From the NCBI GenBank assembly GCA_025766275.1, contig JAFKAC010000002.1, positions 3,348,001-3,412,000 of the forward strand: DNA of 64,000 nt, written 5' to 3'. Under the pieces are notes generated by a model. It did not search any database. It was not told the origin of the DNA and was given only the letters and a program-made list of their open reading frames with translations. Below are positions 48,925 to 60,362 of the stretch, piece by piece. Positions within the stretch are counted from its first letter, which is position 1. Every line of letters starts with the position of its first letter. The position numbers were made by a program, and so were the translations under genes. The stretch is from Lactarius indigo (Eukaryota; Basidiomycota; Agaricomycetes; Russulales; Russulaceae).

Positions 48925-49157
48925 ATTAGCATGGCCAGGACTCTTGTCCTCGGCGACGTGACAAGCGTTTCGAATGATACATAATCCTCATCATGTGTCC
49001 TCCGCTCGCGGTCTCCACACTCAATCCTTCGTTCCTCGTCTTCCACCGTCATCTTCCTTGATCTCTCGTGCCCTTCATAGAACCAAGACCATTTTCAATG
49101 CCTTTGTGGGTCATCTTACAACGCCGGGTACACACCTGGTCCCTGGCCACGTTCCGT
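48925..49157 (+). pseudogene. Truncated 5' copy of the 476-aa gene
   Basis: The sequence matches the first roughly 230 bp of the gene at 50,594-52,024 (ACTCAATCC..., LHRTKTIFNAFVGHLTTPGT in the copied frame). The start codon context has changed (acgctattagc instead of atgccgttagc), and the copy ends at the duplication junction, where the POP7 copy begins. Confidence 0.75.
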
Positions 49158-49465
49158 GCATCATGAAGGGAAAAACTACATCACCACGCGTAAAACGGAT
49201 TTGGGCGCTTATCTCGGGCGCTGTAAGGACGTAGTTTGGAAAGACGGGTGCTTTATTCGCGCTTGCTCATCCCCGCACTGGATGAGCTGACACCCTCCCT
49301 CTCGATAATAAGTCTCTCCATCCGAGTGCTCTCGAGGCGGTTATTCCCCACCTTTGTATGCTAGCGGCGTCCCTACCCGAGTTTCACTCTTTCCCGGAAG
49401 AAATTCGAACAGAAGTTCTCATTAGAACTGTGGACGTGCAGGAAGAACTCGTGCCGGACGACTGA
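49158..49465 (+). pseudogene. POP7 3'-fragment, decayed copy
   Basis: The fragment reads KNYITTRKTDLGAYLGRCKD and later DELVPDD before stopping. It lacks the 5' exon and about 200 bp of the acidic C-terminal region found in unit 1. It lies directly after the truncated 5' copy of the 476-aa gene. Confidence 0.7.
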
Positions 49466-49839
49466 AGCCTGAGGACCTGAGCGCTGAGCTGTTATCAGGT
49501 GTGCGGCCAGCTGGATTATGATTATCATGTCCGACATGATGCATGATGTTACGGTCGCACTTGGAAGGCCCTACACTGACTTCGACCGCGTCGTACGGCG
49601 GCTTCGTACTATCACAGCTAGTTGCTCTCCCTTCTATCGATTGTCATCACGACATGTCCATAGGCGTGAAAGTTCACACGAAGCAACCGATTTGAATCGA
49701 CAGCTTCCCTACCTCAACAACATTATCGACATTTCACACGATTACGACCATAGGGATAAATAGGACATTTTGCGAAGGCAATCGCGCTTCTCAATCACCC
49801 ACATTCCACCCATCGGTTCACCCCCGCGCAACAATAAGC

Positions 49840-50430
49840 ATGCCATTTCTCGCTCTGGAGACGAATGTCAAGGTGAGCGAAAGTACCACCGTGCGGTAGT
49901 ATGGACTCACTGAAGTCCTGCAGCTCTCCAATCCCAAGGAGTTTAATTCTTAGTTTGTCCAAGGTAGAGCAAGTTCTTTGCCCCTATTCGACCTGGATTT
50001 AGTAGTGAATGCAATTTGTCACAATCGCAGTTCTGTGCGAACATTTTTAGACAAGCCGGAGAAATAAATCTCGATTTCTTACTAGTACAACGAGTTCCTC
50101 TCGTTCAATGGAATCCTTGATCCTGCGTTCCTGCTCTCATTGGAATGTCTCGGCTGAGTGTCTCACAGAAGAGCGATACCACATGCAGCGACCAGAAAAG
50201 CTTGGACAATATCACGCCCGAGATAACCGAAGAATTCAGCAAAGCCTTTTTCACGTTCCTGAACAACACACTTGGAGTTCCGGGTGATAGGGGTTACATG
50301 TAGGAAGCTCATCCATGGCGTGACTTCTATTGTACTAAGAACACGCCTCAGAGCCTTCAACGACCCTGGCAGGGCCTATGCCGGGTAAGCCAAAGTCGAA
50401 GTCAGTATCAGATCTTTGGTCGGTGTTATG
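49840..50430 (+). pseudogene. MIF-family gene, decayed copy
   Basis: It begins MPFLALETNVK and keeps the first intron, but exon 2 reads LSNPKEFNS and stops. Later exon-like pieces (VFNDPGRAYAG at about 50,350) carry indels and lost splice sites relative to 48,139-48,761. Confidence 0.75.
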
Positions 50431-50593
50431 TCGCCGAATCAAACTTGGCGATTTTCGGCTGTTCCCGATGTGGTGCCGAGCGTACGCGTGTTCGTACTGT
50501 ACAATATGTATACTTGTACTTGGATTCGTAGTCGCACTTGAGCACTACACATCGTCTTTCTCTCTGAGCACAGAGCAATAGTCCAATCCTACG

Positions 50594-52024
50594 ATGCCGT
50601 TAGCATCGTCGGGACTCTTATCCTCGGCGACGCGACAAGCATTTCGAGTGATACACAATCCCCCTAATGTATCCTCCGCTCGCGGTCTCCATACTCAATC
50701 CTTTGTTCCTCGTCCTCCACAGTCATCTTCCTTTACCTCCCGTGCCCTTCATAGAACCAAGACAATTTTCAATGCCTTTGTAGGTCATCTTACAACGCCG
50801 GGTACACATCTGGCCCCTGGCCATGCGCCGCGTTCTATACACTTGGTTGCCTCGAGGATCCCCACCATCGAGAACAACTTGTCCTTACCCGTCCGTCATG
50901 CTCTATCCATGCGCATGGGTTCTCCACGTCTACCCCGTCCGCCTGCAGTTCCGCGTAGCATTTCGCAAGTCGGTCTCGGCACCGCGCGCAACTTCACCAC
51001 AGGGCGTCCAATTTTCCAGAATATCGCCGACAAAATCCACAATATCCCTGTGGCGAGCCGCGCATTCCTAGAAGCTGGCCTGGATGCGAGGACGAAAGAC
51101 GATTCCGTACGTGCCTTCAAGGCCGAGAAGAAATCTAAGAAGTGCTCCCGTCCGGAGTCTCCTGTCCGCCCAACCAAGGTCGAGTTCCACCCCGCTGCTA
51201 CCCGTCGCGGCGATGACGAGTCCGCGACCGCGACCGAGTTCGATAAGTACTTTGTACCCCCTCGTGTCCCGGACGTGTCGACGACGCTCCTCATCCCTCT
51301 CGTGCCGACGCCGACGGCTCGCGTGCCATTGTCACGCACGCTAGCATACGACCGCCATCCGCTCATCCCGTTAATGGAGCTCTCGGCACTCCGCGTCGAC
51401 TCTGAGCGTCATTCCTCCCGCGTAAAGGCCCTTTTCGAGCAGCTAGACGCCGCCCAAGTATGGGATAAGGGCGCGACGTGCGAAGCCTTCGGCGGTGTCC
51501 ACGGTGCGGGTGTGTTACGGGTTCACTTTACTGGTTGGTCTGCGCACGCGGTGCGTGGCATCCTCGGGGAGGCCGCGACGGGCTGGTGCATCCTCGAGGA
51601 AGAACGCGCAGACGAAATTGAAGACGAAGAGCTGGACGGCTTGATGTCGGACGTTGGCTCCGCACCAGACTACCCTGGGCTTGCGGAGCTCAACTCGGGC
51701 TCACCGATCGACCCCGCGTACTCGTTTGTGCTGCCGACGCTCGACTTTTCTGCGTCGTCTGGAGTCGCCGCGGCTGAGTCCACGCGAGGAATCGCAAACG
51801 CGTCGTTCTCTGACCCGGCGGCAAGCCTTTCACTGCCGAGCGACTTTGAGACGTTTTCGGATCTCGGCTACGCTAGCGACGGCTCAGAGCCCCACAGTTG
51901 GGTTGAGCCCCCAGACGCTCTGTACTCATCACGCGCTCCGAGCTGGGCTGGCTTGAGTTTCAGTTCCGCGTTTTCCCAGCGATTGGAAGAGAGCCCTCGA
52001 GAAGAGGTATTTGAATTCGTCTGA
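50594..52024 (+). CDS. Uncharacterised 476-aa protein, likely mitochondrial
   Basis: A single exon of 476 codons ends at TGA 52,022-52,024. The N-terminal 60 residues are Arg/Ser-rich and nearly free of acidic residues (SSATRQAFRVI, SARGLHTQSFVPRPP), as in mitochondrial presequences. Conserved-looking segments are TGRPIFQNIADKIHNIPVAS, KYFVPPRVPDVSTTLLIPLV and WDKGATCEAFGGVHGAGVLR. The C-terminal 150 residues are acidic and Ser-rich (SLPSDFETFSDLGYASDG). I do not recognise the family. High GC and the long uninterrupted frame argue that it is real. Its 5' end is also present as a truncated duplicate at 48,925. Confidence 0.7.
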   Translation: MPLASSGLLSSATRQAFRVIHNPPNVSSARGLHTQSFVPRPPQSSSFTSRALHRTKTIFNAFVGHLTTPGTHLAPGHAPRSIHLVASRIPTIENNLSLPVRHALSMRMGSPRLPRPPAVPRSISQVGLGTARNFTTGRPIFQNIADKIHNIPVASRAFLEAGLDARTKDDSVRAFKAEKKSKKCSRPESPVRPTKVEFHPAATRRGDDESATATEFDKYFVPPRVPDVSTTLLIPLVPTPTARVPLSRTLAYDRHPLIPLMELSALRVDSERHSSRVKALFEQLDAAQVWDKGATCEAFGGVHGAGVLRVHFTGWSAHAVRGILGEAATGWCILEEERADEIEDEELDGLMSDVGSAPDYPGLAELNSGSPIDPAYSFVLPTLDFSASSGVAAAESTRGIANASFSDPAASLSLPSDFETFSDLGYASDGSEPHSWVEPPDALYSSRAPSWAGLSFSSAFSQRLEESPREEVFEFV

Positions 52025-52598
52025 TCAAATCCGATTCTTTCCTTTTTTTTTTTTCGACCTCTATCTCTTTACAGTAACAAAATCCAAATTACCAATAAAG
52101 TTGTGTTGTCTTAGACCCGAAATAACATGTATCTGTTGCATACTATCTTGGTACTGGTATATGAACTGTCGTAAAAGCCTGGACCGTAGAGCTGGTTTGT
52201 GGCCAAGTCTCGAGTGAAGCCTTAGTCAAGGACCTGTTTATCCACTATCTTCAAAAATGCATCGGTACGGACCACAGCCTAAGTTGGAAGGGTTCTTTAT
52301 TGTAAATGCTGACTTAACAGATATACCCTCTCTCTGAAAGGTGCGTTCAACCCTTCAGCTTCATGCCCCATCCTACTATCCCCTGTTCGGGAATCCGGTT
52401 CCGCCACCCCTTGAACGCCGCGCGCCGGAATCCTGATGCAGCACTTTTTTTTGGGCAGATTGCGCATCGTGTGCTCGTAGTGACATTGTGCCACAGCGTC
52501 CGGGCCGATACGGCGTACGCCACTCTTTGTTGTCCTAGGCCACCTCACCCCCAAGTTATGCCACGGCACCTCGACGTCTACCCAACACTCCCCCCATA
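52025..52598. other. Spacer, no supported gene
   Basis: 3' flank of the 476-aa gene with T-rich runs, then the upstream region of the next gene. No gene is seen. Confidence 0.4.
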
Positions 52599-53796
52599 AT
52601 GCGAGCGAGTCCACTTCTGACGTCTGTCCATCAATCCTCGCTTCCCTGCAATGTTGGCCGACTTCCTACGGAGATCTTGCAAGAAATCGTCACCCTTGCA
52701 CTGGGACAATACCTCACTGACATCCTTCTCGCTCCCGAGTTGACGCGAAGCTGGGACGCTATAGGCACAATCTTGCACGTTAACCATTGCCTTCGTTTAT
52801 GCGCCTTGAAAGTGCTGAACGTGCTGTGGGAGGGCACCTTCGTGGAACGCAAGACAGGGTGCGTATTCGTTTCGCCGTTTCGAAAAACAAAGATATCTTG
52901 TACTCAAGTGAGGGGGGGTGGGGACAGGCTCCCGCGTGACTACACACACAAGATTGAATACCTGCGTCGCCTCGCCGAACTCGCACGTACCGATCCGCAT
53001 GCGATCCTCCCCCCGGCGCGCCATGTTCTGTCCATGCGCGAGACAACGATGGCATACGAGCGACTCGGCAGGTCTTTCGTCGTGCACCTAGCTCGGGCGA
53101 ACGTATACACTGCCGGCGCTGGACACGCAGGCGTGCGGTTCGGGCTGTTCGAGCAAGATGGCATGTCTGATTTCGCGCGGGGCTACTCCTCGCTGCCGGT
53201 AGAGCTACGCGATTCCATGTTCGCGGGTTTGGCTGACTACGTCGTGGGCAATCTTTTGGTGTGGGTGCGTCGTAAGTCTGGTCTGTCCGCCTCTTCTCTC
53301 GATTTTTTTTTGCTTTTGCTTTCGTCTTTTTTTCTCAAACCGCCTAAGTGATAGTATTGCGAGCGCTCATCGATCAAACCGCAAAGTTGCACTCCCTCAT
53401 CGACTCTGCTACGTTTTCTCAGGTACGCTTGCAGGCCTTTTCAGTGTACACTGATCATTCGAACTATGGTTTCGTGCTCAGGACAACAGCATTTCTCATA
53501 GAAGGTTCTTCGCTGAAGCAGAGGCTAGTCTTCGTGTTGTAAGACTGTGCAGGCAGGGGATACACGACGTTACAAAGGCACTCGGTCGGGATCGAAAGGA
53601 TACGGAATGTTCGGTTTTATGTCGAGATCCAACTTCGAGGGAAGAACTCATGAAGCTACTCCCTGATCTTCGTAGACTGCAGGCCCAAGGAGGCAGTAGA
53701 GAAAAACTCTGCAACACGTGGATATCTGCACTGGCTCTGCTGCTGACTTCGGAGGAAAGAGAAACTTGTGGGATACCATCAGAAATAAACCAGTAG
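52599..53796 (+). CDS. F-box-like fungal protein, function unknown
   Basis: The first exon from ATG 52,599 contains VGRLPTEILQEIVTLAL, typical of the LPxEILxEI start of fungal F-box proteins. It continues TRSWDAIGTILHVNHCLRLC and ALKVLNVLWEGTFVERK. The frame continues with YLRRLAELARTDPHAILPPA and ADYVVGNLLVWVRR to a donor at about 53,271 (gtaagt). Downstream exons give ALIDQTAKLHSLIDSATFSQ and a clear last exon (RFFAEAEASLRVVRLCRQGI, REELMKLLPDLRRLQAQGGS) ending TAG 53,794-53,796. A substrate-adaptor role in SCF ligases is possible from the N-terminus only. Confidence 0.6.
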
Positions 53797-54030
53797 CTAA
53801 TGTACTATCTAACCAAACACAAAGAGGATAATATGGTCATCGTAGAGTCCTGTAAAGCTAGAAAACATATTCTAAAATAGGTTTCAAAAATAAGGCCTGT
53901 TCAATTCGATTTGACCTGGACAGCTCAGGTATGCTCTGACGAGTGGGCGTGATTTGGCTTTGTTACGCAACTCTCCAAGCTCTGACCCGGGCCCTTGCTA
54001 ACCCATCATTCCAACACACTTCTATCCAGT

Positions 54031-57000
54031 ATGGCCGCCGCACAAGGATATGGAGCACCAGCAAATGTCCTCAAATTCGTGCGTAGATGGTCTTTAACAA
54101 GTGATTTCCTTAACAGTGGACCCACCGCCCCAGCCCTGGTCCCTCGGCACCGCAGAACTCAGGAAGAGGGTACATCGATCCCTTCCTTCTATGTAGCGCT
54201 GCTCACTGAAGAGCTGTCCTTTGACAGTACTCGAATCGCCGAATCGCAAGGGAAGCCTATCCCATGCTACGTGTTGAGGTGACCGGTATGTACTTGATGA
54301 ATCCCTACTCGATGATGCTTTGATAGCAGTTTAATCTCTTTGTCAGTCCCTCCGAGCGCATAACGTTCCTACGTATCAAGAAACATTTCGGCCCAAAGAG
54401 GCGGTTCTTCGTTACTCTAACAAGTCACACAACAATGAAGAAGACGGAAAGCGTCCAGGTTGATGGACAGACGGTGCACTGGAACCAGACGCTCGGTGCT
54501 TTGTAGGATTTTCCTTTTTCTTTCTTGTTTTTCGGCTAAAAGTCTAGTCCAGTCCCTGTACAACGGTCTTCATCATATTGTACTGTGTCTTTATGAGAAA
54601 CGGTACTTACACCGTGATGCCGTTATCGGAACGCATCAGGATACCGATACCTATCGAGTCCCAAAGTGGTTCGTATCTTATTAGAAACCTCGTTTGTTCG
54701 ACTAGCTGAATATTTTGGGGGTAGACGTTTCTGTTGTGATCAATAATGACGATGGAGAAGCTGGAAAGTCGACGCAGCCGGTCACACTCTACCTTACGAT
54801 CACTGTGTCGTCGGACGCGACATCTCCAATCTTCCCCAACACCCCCGACGAAGAACCAACTAAGCCCACTCCCGTCCAGGCGGAGATGTCGCCCGCCGAG
54901 GAGGCTCTGATTGCTCTCCATCGCGCCGATGATACTAAGAAGCTGATTGACCGAAGGGATACATGGAAAGAGGTTGTTAGTAGAATCAAGTGGGTGATGG
55001 ACACTGTAAACCCAATTGCGGAAGTGCGTGCGCCATCCATTTTACCTCTCCTCGGCTGAGCCGACTTTCGCTCTCAGCTCCACCCGTTTGCAAAGATGTC
55101 ATATGGGTTGATTTCAGCCATACCTGGGGTGCGTCTGTTCGCTTTATTGTTGGAAGGAAACACTTATTTGGGTGCCAGACACTCCTAGAACAGTATGAAC
55201 GCGATGACAACGTCCTAACCCTACTTGAAGCCATGCACGACGCGTTCGATTTCGCGAACCACGAAGACACTCTAAAATCCATCAAGCCCAGCTCTAGGCA
55301 AACCGAAATCCTTACTATGATGCTGCGGGATGTCTGTAATTGCAGTGACTTTATCCGATCGTATGCAAAGGACTCACAATTCTGTATGTTGCCTTCATCT
55401 TCTCTACTGGGCGATGTAAACGTGTGTTTTTAGGGAGGCGGACATTGAAGAATGTAGGCGGAGGAGTCGCCAAAGATATTGAGGACTTGTCCGCTACCCT
55501 TGTCGAACATCGAAGGGCTTTCCTGGACCAGGCTACCATCACCACAGAGATAACTGCGCTCCAAATTCTGGACGGCGTGGGAATACTTTCAGCCAAGGTG
55601 GACGGGATATCTACTCAGCTTAAGTGGGTGTCAAGCCAAGTTTCCGACACCGGTACGTAGCTCTGATGACTCGGGTTCGTGGGACAATTGGTCTGATAAT
55701 GCAATAGAACTGGAAGCAAAAATCAGAGAAATCCCTTATGGGACAGGCTCGCGATTCACACCGGACAAAGCCTGTCTTGCGGGAACACGCATCGCTTTCC
55801 TAGACTTCATTGTTAATTGGGTGAATGATCCCGCTTCCGAGCGTTGTCTCGTTCTTCTTGGGCAAGCAGGCACAGGAAAGTCGTCGATTGCGCATGAGAT
55901 CGCACGTCGTTTCAAGAAAATGCATCGTCTTACGTCATCTTTCATCTTTTTGCGGAAGGAGCACTCCAAACAGGAGGCCTATCACCTCTTCACGACTCTT
56001 GCTCGCGACCTCTCCGACCGCTATCCTTCTTTTAAAACGGCGCTGGGAAATGTCGTAAAGGACGATTCATCTCTTCGAGTTGGAACACGCGACTATGGTA
56101 CCCTATTCGAATCCCTTATCCTGGAACCGCTCAAGGATCTGCACATCGTCGGTCCTATTCTTATTGTAATCGATGCCCTTGACGAGAGTGGGGATGCAGC
56201 TGGCAGAACAGGGTTACACACATTTCTCGCTAAAAACCTCATCAGACTCCCATCGAACTTTCGTGTGCTTATCACCTCGAGACCAGAGGATGGCATCGAG
56301 CCTGCGCTTGTTGGAGCGCCTTCAGTCAGGATCAGAGACATGAAGGATTCCAAGCTGGCTGCTAAAACCCACGACGATATTCTTGCCTTTCTTCGGAAGA
56401 AGCTCCCTTCAGACGAGTTCAGAAATTATGGCGATGCACTGGCTATAAAGGCAGAGGGGTTGTTTCAGTGGGCAGCGGTTTCCAGCCAATTCATCCTGGA
56501 TCCTCCAGGGCGCTTTGGTTATAGTTCCAAAAAGTGTATAAACCATCTTTTGAAATCTGGTACAAATCGTGACGGACAGGACCCATTGGATGAGTTATAC
56601 CAAGAAGTCCTCGAAGGATACTTCACAGACCAAGAAGCACGGCTCCTATTCCGCTCTGTCGTGGGACAGCTCATCACTTCAATTGAACCTCTCAGTATCC
56701 GCTCCCTGACCACACTACGGCGACACGCCAGCGACGACGACGACGACGACAGTGATGCCGTTATTAGATTGCTCCGCCGCCTTGGCTCGTTGTTGAGTAA
56801 TGTCAATTCTCCCGACGCAAACCTTCCCATCGTTCCCCTCCATACATCATTCCGCGATTTCCTCACGAATATAAAGAAGAGCAGCGAATTTTGTGTCGGC
56901 GTTCGTGACGCTCACCGTCAATTGGCCCATTCCTGTCTCGGTCTACTGCTTAGAAGCCTCAAATTTAACATCTGCAATCTCGAGTCGTCATATCTTGCCA

Positions 57001-59684
57001 ACAAAGACGTTAAAGACCTCCGCTCCCGTGTTGATGAGCATATCCCACTTGCTCTGTTGTATGCCTGTCGTTTCTGGGATGATCATTTGGAACATATTGA
57101 CATCGAAACTGATCTCTTTGTCCAACTTCGAACTTTCTTTGAGAAGAAATTTCTCTTTTGGCTGGAGGCCCTTAGCGTGACGGGCAACGTGGGTCTTGCT
57201 TCGCCAGCGTTGTCAGCCTTGAATGTGTGGCTAGCGTCCGCCAGTGGTCAAGATGTAAGTAGATCTGTCGTTGATTCTATGAAGAAGGCGAACAACTAAT
57301 TACTCCAATCGTAGAAAGTTTCTCAAACCGACCTAGAGACATTCAGGTCGTTCGCCCATGATGCCTCCATGTTTGTACGGCATTTCGGGATGGCCATGGC
57401 AAAAAGTGCTCCACACATCTATCTTTCTGCTCTGCCATTTGCACCAGCGCGCTCTCTTGTCTCTGCACATTATTCCAGCTCATTTCCTCGAATCTTTCGC
57501 GTGGAACGTGGACGATTGTCTCATTGGCCATCATCGGAGATGGTGATTCCAACCGTTGGGGGTAGTGTATTTTCCATTGCACTCTCACCAGATGGCCAGC
57601 GCATTGTCTCGGGCTCGGACGATGAAACAATTCGTCTGTGGAACGCCACTACGGGAGAGGCAGAGGCAGGCCCACTTACTGGGCACGCGGATCAGGTCAA
57701 CTCTGTGGCATTCTCGCCAGATGGCAAGCGCATAGTTTCAGGCTCGGGCGATGAAACAATTCGTGTGTGGAACGCCACTACGGGTGAGGCAGAGGCAGGC
57801 CCATTTACTGGGCACACAGGTTGGGTCAGGTCTGTGGCATTCTCACCAGATGGCAAGCGCATCGTCTCAGGCTCGGACGACGAAACAATTCGTGTGTGGA
57901 ACGCCACTACAGGAGAGACTAGAGGCAGGCCCACTCACTGGGCACACGTCTTCGGTCTCGTCTGTGGCATTCTCACCAGATGGCCAGCGCATCGTCTCAG
58001 GTTCGGACGATCAAACAATTCGTGTGTGGAATGCCACCACGGGTGAGACAACGGCAGGCCCATTTACTGGGCACACGGACTGGGTCAGGTCTGTGGCATT
58101 CTCGCCAGATGGCCAGCGCATCGTCTCAGGCTCGGACGACGAAACAGTTCGTGTGTGGAATTCCGCTACTGGAGAGACAGAGGCAGGCCCATTTACTGGG
58201 CACATAGATTTGGTCTTGTCTGTGGCGTTCTCACCAGATGGCCAGCGCATCATCTCAGGCTCGCGCGATCGAACAATTCGTCTGTGGAACGTCACTACTG
58301 GAGAGACCGAGGCAGGCCCATTCACTGGACACACGTCTTCGGTCCTGTCTGTGGCATTCTCGCCAGATAGTCAGCGTATCGTCTCAGGCTCGGGTGATGA
58401 AACAATTCGTCTGTGGAATACTACTACGAGAGAGATGGAGGCAGGCCCATTCACTGGACACACGTCTTCGGTCTTTTCTGTGGCATTCTCGCCAGATGGT
58501 CAGCTCATCGCCTCGGGCTCGCGCGACCGAACAATTCTCATGTGGAACGCCATTACAGGAGAGACAGAAGCAGACCCATTTACGGGACACACGCATACAG
58601 TCATTTCTGTGGCATTCTCGCCAGATGGCCAGCGCGTCGTCTCAGGCTCGCGCGATCGAACAATTCGTCTGTGGAACGCCACTACGGGTGAGGCAGAGGC
58701 AGGCCCATTTACTGGGCACACGGATTGGGTCATGTCTGTGGCATTCTCACCAGATGGCCAGCGCGTCGTCTCAGGCTCACACGACCGAACAATTCGTGTG
58801 TGGAATTCCGCTACTGGAGAGACAGAGGCAGGCCCATTTACTGGGCACGCGGATCAGGTCAACTCTGTGGCATTCTCGCCAGATGGCAAGCGCATAGTTT
58901 CAGGCTCGGGCGATGAAACAATTCGTGTGTGGAACGCCACTACGGGTGAGGCAGAGGCAGGCCCATTTACTGGGCACACAGGTTGGGTCAGGTCTGTGGC
59001 ATTCTCACCAGATGGCAAGCGCATAGTCTCAGGCTCGGACGACGGAAGCAATTCGGGTGTGGAACGCCACTACTGGTGAGACACTGGCAGGCCCATTCGC
59101 TGGACACACGTCTTTAGTCTTTTCTGTGGCATTCTCACCAGATGGTCAGCGCATCGCCTCAGGTTCGCACGATCAAACAATTCGTGTGTGGAACGCGATT
59201 ACAGGAGAGGAAGAGGCAGGCCCATTCACTGTACACACGTCTCCCGTCTTTTCTGTAGCATTCTCACCTGACGGCCAGCGCGTCATCTCGGGCTCGGATG
59301 ATCGAACAATTCGGATGTGGAACGCTACTGTGCGAGAGACAGAGGCAAGCCCGTCTGTTGGACACCTGGATTCGGTCGGGTCTGCGGCACCCTCCCCGGG
59401 TGGTCAGTGCATTTTATCATCAGGACATGTCTATTCGTATGTTGAACGCCACGACAGGAAATACAGGAACTATAAGATACGTTGCCATCACCGACCACAC
59501 CGTGATCAACAAGGAGGGATGGATATGTGGTAGTAACGGTGAACTCCTAATGTGGGTCCCAGAAATACATAGGCCACATCTTCACTGCCTAGGCGTCATC
59601 TGGGTTGCCGGCGCGCATGAAACCCGCATCGATCTTTCTACTTTCGTACATGGACGGAATTGGACTACTTGTATCGACGCGTAG
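54031..59684 (+). CDS. NLR-type protein: C2 - NACHT NTPase - 14 WD40 repeats
   Basis: Small N-terminal exons (MAAAQGYGAPANVLKF, PPPQPWSLGTAELRKR) lead to a C2-like domain (ITFLRIKKHFGPKRRFFVTL, VQVDGQTVHWNQTLGA). A helical region follows (AKMSYGLISAIPG, EQYERDDNVLTLLEAMHDAF). The NACHT domain (exon 55,7xx-57,299) has Walker A LLGQAGTGKSSIAHEIARR, Walker B PILIVIDALDESGD, an ITSRPEDG sensor and a TSFRDFL-type helical end. Then come 14 WD40 units of 43 residues and a tail ending DLSTFVHGRNWTTCIDA. The array is interrupted by single extra bases at about 57,920, 59,046 and 59,423. Such STAND proteins mediate non-self recognition and heterokaryon incompatibility in fungi; the ligand is unknown. 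Confidence 0.9.
57560..59375 (+). repeat. Array of 14 near-identical 129-bp WD40 repeats
   Basis: Each unit reads VxSVAFSPDGxRIVSGSxD followed by xTIRVWNATTGExEAGPFTG H. Variation is concentrated at a few positions: the dipeptide after GHxx, the residue pairs around GSxD and the R/L before W. Units 2-3 (about 57,680-57,886) and 11-12 (about 58,841-59,047) are identical except for one substitution and an indel. Confidence 0.92.
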
Positions 59685-59689
59685 ATAAG

Positions 59690-60362
59690 GCCGCTTCAGC
59701 AGTCCGTGGTTGGTCTTTAGGCGGCCTGAAGAATAATGTGATATGCTAGGTAGAAATTCAATGAAACAGTCCGTGATGGATTCAAGGCTCAGTCAGTTAC
59801 TGCCAAAGTGTTGATATATTGTCATCAGAGTAACGCGACATCCGACATCGCGCACCCACGAGTTTGTTGAGCATTCAGCGCACAAACGTGGCCCCCACGT
59901 CAACTCAGGACAGAAAGGACAACCGCAGAAAAGAGAAATCGGGGGTTTCGGTCACTGCGGCCCAAATCCATGGATATGACCGACTGAGAGTGCAACGAGA
60001 CGCGAATCGCAACGTTAAAAATGGATGGGTGAATGAGTGTGGGAAAAGACACGTGAGGTGTAATCACAGCGCATCGCAAGAACTTGAAATGAGTCTGCTG
60101 TTTAATGTCCAAGCCCCGGCAAGACAAGAGCCACATATCGAGAAGAAGAAAAAAGAACAAGGTGGCAAGCAAGACACGAAGCAAAAGAATTTACAAGCGT
60201 AAGCAGAAACGACATACTAGCAGTCAAGAAACTCTCCGTCTGGATATGTTTGTACAGAACTATGAATCATTAGCGCATTAGCATCTGAAAATGCACTATG
60301 GTGGTATTGAGCACCTTTTGCGTTCATGTATCGCACGGACTTCACATCCAGGGTACACCTAA
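59690..60362. other. Spacer between the NLR and hydrolase copy E
   Basis: Convergent 3' ends. An open plus frame at 59,864-60,202 is Lys/Arg-rich without motifs and is not taken as a gene. Confidence 0.4.

Larger units (their letters stand above)
47280..50820 (+). repeat. Tandem segmental duplication, POP7(3')-MIF-5' part of a 476-aa gene
   Basis: Unit 1 (about 47,280-49,157) and unit 2 (about 49,158-50,820) share sequence in the same order. The POP7 3' part begins catcatgaagggaaaaac in both, at 47,290 and 49,159. A MIF-family gene starts at 48,139 and 49,840. The first roughly 230 bp of the 476-aa gene appear near 48,925 and at 50,594. Unit 2 has a deletion of about 200 bp inside POP7. The junction lies in the string ccacgttccg(c/t)gcatc. 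Confidence 0.85.

Noticed and set aside
58011..58334. Antisense and alternative-frame open reading frames of 80-220 codons across the WD40 array
   Set aside because: They are repeats of the same 129-bp unit read in other frames; a unit length divisible by three keeps all frames open by chance.
59864..60202. Lys/Arg-rich plus-strand frame of 112 codons, and a hydrophobic antisense frame
   Set aside because: Low-complexity composition, no motif, located between convergent 3' ends.
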